Of a stretch of DNA of 6,762 bases, positions 4,052 through 6,762 are shown in pieces. The DNA lies in contig CAMYNZ010000206.1 of NCBI GenBank assembly GCA_947259865.1, positions 1-6,762 of the forward strand, read 5' to 3'. How positions within the stretch are numbered: position 1 is the first letter of the stretch; every line of letters starts with the position of its first letter. Origin of the DNA: an uncultured Desulfobacterales bacterium. GTDB lineage: Bacteria; Desulfobacterota; Desulfobacteria; Desulfobacterales; G020354645. The translations under genes and the position numbers were made by a program. The notes under the pieces are model-generated. The model searched no databases. It had not been told where the DNA came from and was given only the letters and a program-made list of their open reading frames with translations.

Positions 4052-6040
4052 ATGGCTAAGTTACTGTACGAATGGGATTATTCCGAATATCCGGGAGCAA
4101 AAAAGTATCCTCATCTGTTCAAACCGATTCAGATAGGAAATCTTATGGTCCCGAATCGGATAAAGTACGCTGCGACCGAGGAAAATTTGAACGGTTTGGA
4201 CGGGTTTATCACCGACGCCGGCGTTGGCTATATGCGGGAGCGGGCCAAAGGGGTTGTCGGCGGCCTGTGTTTTATGCAGGGCGTTTTCATGGATGAAAAA
4301 CGTCAGGGCCAGGGATATGTAGGGCAGGCGGCTGCCTGGGATGACAAATTCATCCCCGGGTTGAAACGAATCGCCGATGCCATCCATGAGCAGAAAGCTG
4401 TTGCCGGATTTCAGCTGATGGATTGCGGGCGGGTCGGTGCCGTTGAAGTCGAGCATGGCCACGGACCTTCCACCGTTCCCCAGCGCCTGCGGGTATTCAA
4501 GCCCATGTATGAAATGACCAATGCCGAAGTCAAAGAGATGATCCAGCAGCACATTGATGCCGCCAAAAGGGGAGTTGAGGCCGGGTTTGATATGATGGAA
4601 ATTTCGGGTATCGTCGGCTATTTGATTTCAAATTTTATCTCCAGCTATACCAATCGCCGAACCGACGAATACGGCGGCGATATCCGCGGCCGAATGCAGG
4701 CAGTGGTGGAAATTATCCAGGGAGTAAAAGGGGTTTTGCCGCCGGATATGCCCCTGGGTATTCGCCTGTGTTCTGAAGAGCTGCTGGATGATGTTCGCGG
4801 TAATAACCCCGAAGAATCCATGGAATCTTATAAACTTGCCGAAGAAGCCGGAATTGATTACATCAGCTGTACCCTGGGCTGGCAGGAATCAATCTATCCG
4901 GTTATCAGCCGTGACATTCCCATGGGCAACTGGGTCTATCTGGCCAAGCGGGCCAAAGAACATGTCACGGTTCCCATCCAGATGGCCTATCGCCTGTTCA
5001 AACCCGAGCTGCCCAATGAAAAAATCGGTGCCGGTGAATTGGACATCTGGGAAATTTGCCGATCCATGATCGCCGATCCCCTGATGCCCAAGAAAGTTTT
5101 GGAAGGGCGTGAAGAGGAAATCAGGCATTGTGTGGCCTGCAATCTGTGTCTGGCGCGCCTTTTCCGGGATGCCCCCATGACCTGCTACATCAATCCGATG
5201 TGCGCCCATGAATCCAATCCCGAATTTATGAGCCCGCCAAAGGCCGAGGACGAAAAAGAAATCATGATTGTCGGCGCCGGTCCTTCAGGCCTTGAATGTG
5301 CCTATGTGGCGGCCAGCAGGGGCCACGACGTCCATGTCTACGATAAAAGAAATGAAATCGGCGGAACCCTGAACGAGGCTAAAAATGCCCCTTATGGTGA
5401 CGATGAACTGTGGACCTGTGTTGAGTATCAAAAGGTGATGTGTGAAAAAGCCGGGGTGACGTTTCACCTTGGCACCGAAGTCACCGAAGAACTGGTCGAA
5501 GATGAAATGCCCGACAGCGTGGTTCTGGCAACCGGCCCGGTATATCCCGGCTTCCAGGGCTCGGGCGGTGATCGCGATAATGTGATCAATATTTTGGATG
5601 TGATGAGTGGAAAGGCTCAGGTCGGTGAGAAAGTGGTTGTGTGGGGCAACCGTAAACCCGGCATCGGGCTGGCACTTCATCTGGCCAAGCAGGGCAAAAA
5701 AGTGACCATCGTCGGCAAAGACAAATCGGCCGGGTTTGATGTTAATCCGTCCTTTAAGTGGCGTTACATGATCTATCTGCGTCAGAATGGTGTGATGGCC
5801 TACAACGACTGCAATATCGAAGAAGTCGATGACGACGGTGTCGTTGTCCGGTCCTATGATGGGTATCGCTGGCCGATATACTGCGACACGCTGGTCATAA
5901 GCGACCGAGCCCCCAATGAGAGTTTAAAAAAATACGTGCAATCTGAAGGCATCGAACTGTTTGTCATCGGAGATGCACTGGTACCCCGCAATTTGTCCAG
6001 TGCGGTTCATGACGGATACCGAATCGGTATGCGGATATAA
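4052..6040 (+). CDS. FMN/[4Fe-4S]/FAD oxidoreductase of the 2,4-dienoyl-CoA reductase / old yellow enzyme family
   Basis: The 662-residue protein (E. coli FadH is about 672) has the FadH/trimethylamine dehydrogenase layout. An OYE-type FMN barrel (about 20-355) opens with HLFKPIQIGNLMVPNRI and includes YTNRRTDEYGGDIRGRM (199-215). The cluster motif follows, Cys360, 363, 366 and 378. An FAD-binding Rossmann start is IMIVGAGPSGLECA (404-417), then a second nucleotide-binding region (527-560). FadH's Tyr166 corresponds to Tyr190, but its His252 is Gln278 in GWQES, and the OYE His-x-x-His/Asn pair is Ser185/Val188. The second Rossmann loop, WGNRKPGIG, lacks a normal GxGxxG. Cys spacing C-x2-C-x2-C resembles trimethylamine dehydrogenase rather than FadH (C-x2-C-x3-C). 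The start follows AGAGGAGGA. It leads an operon with the 175-residue gene 13 bases on. A reductase of an unsaturated, alicyclic or aryl CoA ester is plausible; substrate and electron donor are unknown. Confidence 0.9.
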   Translation: MAKLLYEWDYSEYPGAKKYPHLFKPIQIGNLMVPNRIKYAATEENLNGLDGFITDAGVGYMRERAKGVVGGLCFMQGVFMDEKRQGQGYVGQAAAWDDKFIPGLKRIADAIHEQKAVAGFQLMDCGRVGAVEVEHGHGPSTVPQRLRVFKPMYEMTNAEVKEMIQQHIDAAKRGVEAGFDMMEISGIVGYLISNFISSYTNRRTDEYGGDIRGRMQAVVEIIQGVKGVLPPDMPLGIRLCSEELLDDVRGNNPEESMESYKLAEEAGIDYISCTLGWQESIYPVISRDIPMGNWVYLAKRAKEHVTVPIQMAYRLFKPELPNEKIGAGELDIWEICRSMIADPLMPKKVLEGREEEIRHCVACNLCLARLFRDAPMTCYINPMCAHESNPEFMSPPKAEDEKEIMIVGAGPSGLECAYVAASRGHDVHVYDKRNEIGGTLNEAKNAPYGDDELWTCVEYQKVMCEKAGVTFHLGTEVTEELVEDEMPDSVVLATGPVYPGFQGSGGDRDNVINILDVMSGKAQVGEKVVVWGNRKPGIGLALHLAKQGKKVTIVGKDKSAGFDVNPSFKWRYMIYLRQNGVMAYNDCNIEEVDDDGVVVRSYDGYRWPIYCDTLVISDRAPNESLKKYVQSEGIELFVIGDALVPRNLSSAVHDGYRIGMRI

Positions 6041-6053
6041 GGAGGAGAATAAA

Positions 6054-6581
6054 ATGCCAGTAGATGCGGAAAAAGAAATAACCAAATTATGGAGAAATCT
6101 GCATAGTGCCCAGGCTGAGGTGGGCAAAACGTACTACCGTTGGCGACAGGCGGCCATCGAGATTGCCGGACCCGGTGCCAAACCTTTGGACATCGGTTTA
6201 AAGGCCGCTGAAATTTTTGGAAAAGACATCGGTAAAAGCTTTCTGCCCCGCCTCAACTGGTTGAAAGGTGAAGAAGGGTTTATGATGGGTCTGGGCAGGG
6301 CCCTGGCAGGTGCCTGGAATTCAGACGGTGCCAGTGCAACTGTGGAAAAAGGTGAAAACCCTTCCGAGATTATTATCAGGTGCACCCGGGATCCCTGGCC
6401 CTCATGGGCCAAGGAATACGGCGTGCCCATGGAGGAGGTGGCTCTGAGCCGCGAGAAAATTTTTCAATCCATTATTGAAGATGTCAGCATGTTTTTTAAT
6501 ATTTCGTTAAAGATTGAAATGCTCAAGGCTATCCCGCGGGGCCAGGGAGAAACGGTTCTTAAGTTATATAAGGCGGAGTAA
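6054..6581 (+). CDS. Uncharacterised 175-residue protein of the reductase operon
   Basis: I do not recognise this protein with certainty. I chose the ATG at 6054 because GGAGGAG (6041-6047) sits 6 bases before it; the open frame reaches back to 5961, but that would overlap the reductase gene by 80 bases. It is soluble, with no signal peptide or membrane segment. The N-terminal half is mainly helical (about 5-90, including LPRLNWLKGEEGFMMGLGRA at 64-83). The C-terminal half alternates strands and helices: SEIIIRC (104-110), DPWPSWAKEYG (113-123), a long helix 132-148, then SLKIEMLKAIPRGQGETVLK (151-170). The end resembles small sensor or V4R-like domains closing with a glycine turn and strand, but the single Cys110 rules out the usual metal-site cysteine set. 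Its place between the reductase and an Fe-S protein suggests a subunit, substrate-handling partner or assembly factor. Confidence 0.85.
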   Translation: MPVDAEKEITKLWRNLHSAQAEVGKTYYRWRQAAIEIAGPGAKPLDIGLKAAEIFGKDIGKSFLPRLNWLKGEEGFMMGLGRALAGAWNSDGASATVEKGENPSEIIIRCTRDPWPSWAKEYGVPMEEVALSREKIFQSIIEDVSMFFNISLKIEMLKAIPRGQGETVLKLYKAE

Positions 6582-6631
6582 AGTAGAGAGATACTTCATA
6601 TTATTTACTATATTTATTAGGGATAATGATT

Positions 6632-6762
6632 ATGGCTGCTCAAATTGACATGAACAAGTGTACGATGTGTGGGGGATTAACAGAAGCACTGTGTGTGGAA
6701 GTCTGTCCGGACAGTGCGATTCGGGTGCAGGATGGCCGGCCGGTGGTCACGGAGTTTCTGTG
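6632..6762 (+). CDS. Ferredoxin-like Fe-S protein, partial (C-terminus beyond the right edge)
   Basis: The frame from the ATG at 6632 runs 43 codons to the window end. It contains an [4Fe-4S] ligand set, Cys10, 13, 21 and 25 followed by Pro, in the order C-x2-C-x7-C-x3-C-P. Ordinary ferredoxins have C-x2-C-x2-C-x3-C-P, so five extra residues (GGLTEAL region) lie between the second and third ligands. Loop insertions at this place are known in the second motif of Allochromatium-type 2[4Fe-4S] ferredoxins. An AGGGA sequence (6619-6623) favours this start over an in-frame ATG at 6626, which is too close to it. It follows the 175-residue gene by 50 bases in the same direction. It is the likely electron-transfer partner of the reductase, or the small Fe-S subunit of a larger complex encoded beyond the edge. 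Confidence 0.82.
   Translation, partial: MAAQIDMNKCTMCGGLTEALCVEVCPDSAIRVQDGRPVVTEFL

Noticed and set aside
4052..6040. Gene symbol fadH
   Set aside because: The layout is shared, but the active-site His, cysteine spacing and nucleotide loop differ, so the symbol would overstate the function.
5961..6053. 31-residue N-terminal extension of the 175-residue protein
   Set aside because: It would overlap the reductase gene by 80 bases and has no ribosome binding site, while the ATG at 6054 has a strong one.

Overview
The window looks like part of an anaerobe's chromosome devoted to acyl-CoA or carbon-acid metabolism. Two ferredoxins, an acyl-CoA dehydrogenase, an Fe-S flavoprotein of the 2,4-dienoyl-CoA reductase/old yellow enzyme family and a CBS-plus-ACT-like protein next to a tiny zinc ribbon are a mix I associate with Desulfobacterota (sulfate reducers and syntrophs that degrade fatty, alicyclic or aromatic acids). 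This placement is inferred from gene content and protein style; there is no rRNA or marker gene to confirm it.

Layout. Five co-directional genes run leftward from position 2812: acyl-CoA dehydrogenase, a 58-residue 2[4Fe-4S] ferredoxin, a CBS/ACT-like protein, a 38-residue zinc-ribbon protein and a membrane protein cut by the left edge. The ferredoxin, the zinc ribbon and the membrane protein were read directly from the minus strand and are easily missed because they are short or partial. A 452-base, very AT-rich divergent region (2813-3264) follows, holding candidate promoters, palindromes and hairpins. Rightward come a TetR-family regulator, a 163-base gap with three 7-base direct repeats at exact 11-base spacing, a 662-residue FMN/[4Fe-4S]/FAD reductase, a 175-residue protein I do not recognise, and the start of another ferredoxin-like protein cut by the right edge.

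How it may work together (inference). The TetR regulator, between the two arms, probably senses an acyl-CoA and controls one or both. The rightward arm resembles a reductase module: an OYE/FadH-type flavoprotein, an unknown small partner and a low-potential Fe-S protein that could supply or accept electrons. The leftward arm adds an acyl-CoA dehydrogenase with its own ferredoxin. The large flavoprotein is not an ordinary FadH: the His of the FadH proton-donor pair is Gln, the OYE His-x-x-His/Asn pair is absent, the second Rossmann loop is degenerate, and the Cys spacing is closer to trimethylamine dehydrogenase. A specialised reductase or dehydrogenase of a CoA ester or other substrate is the most interesting possibility here.
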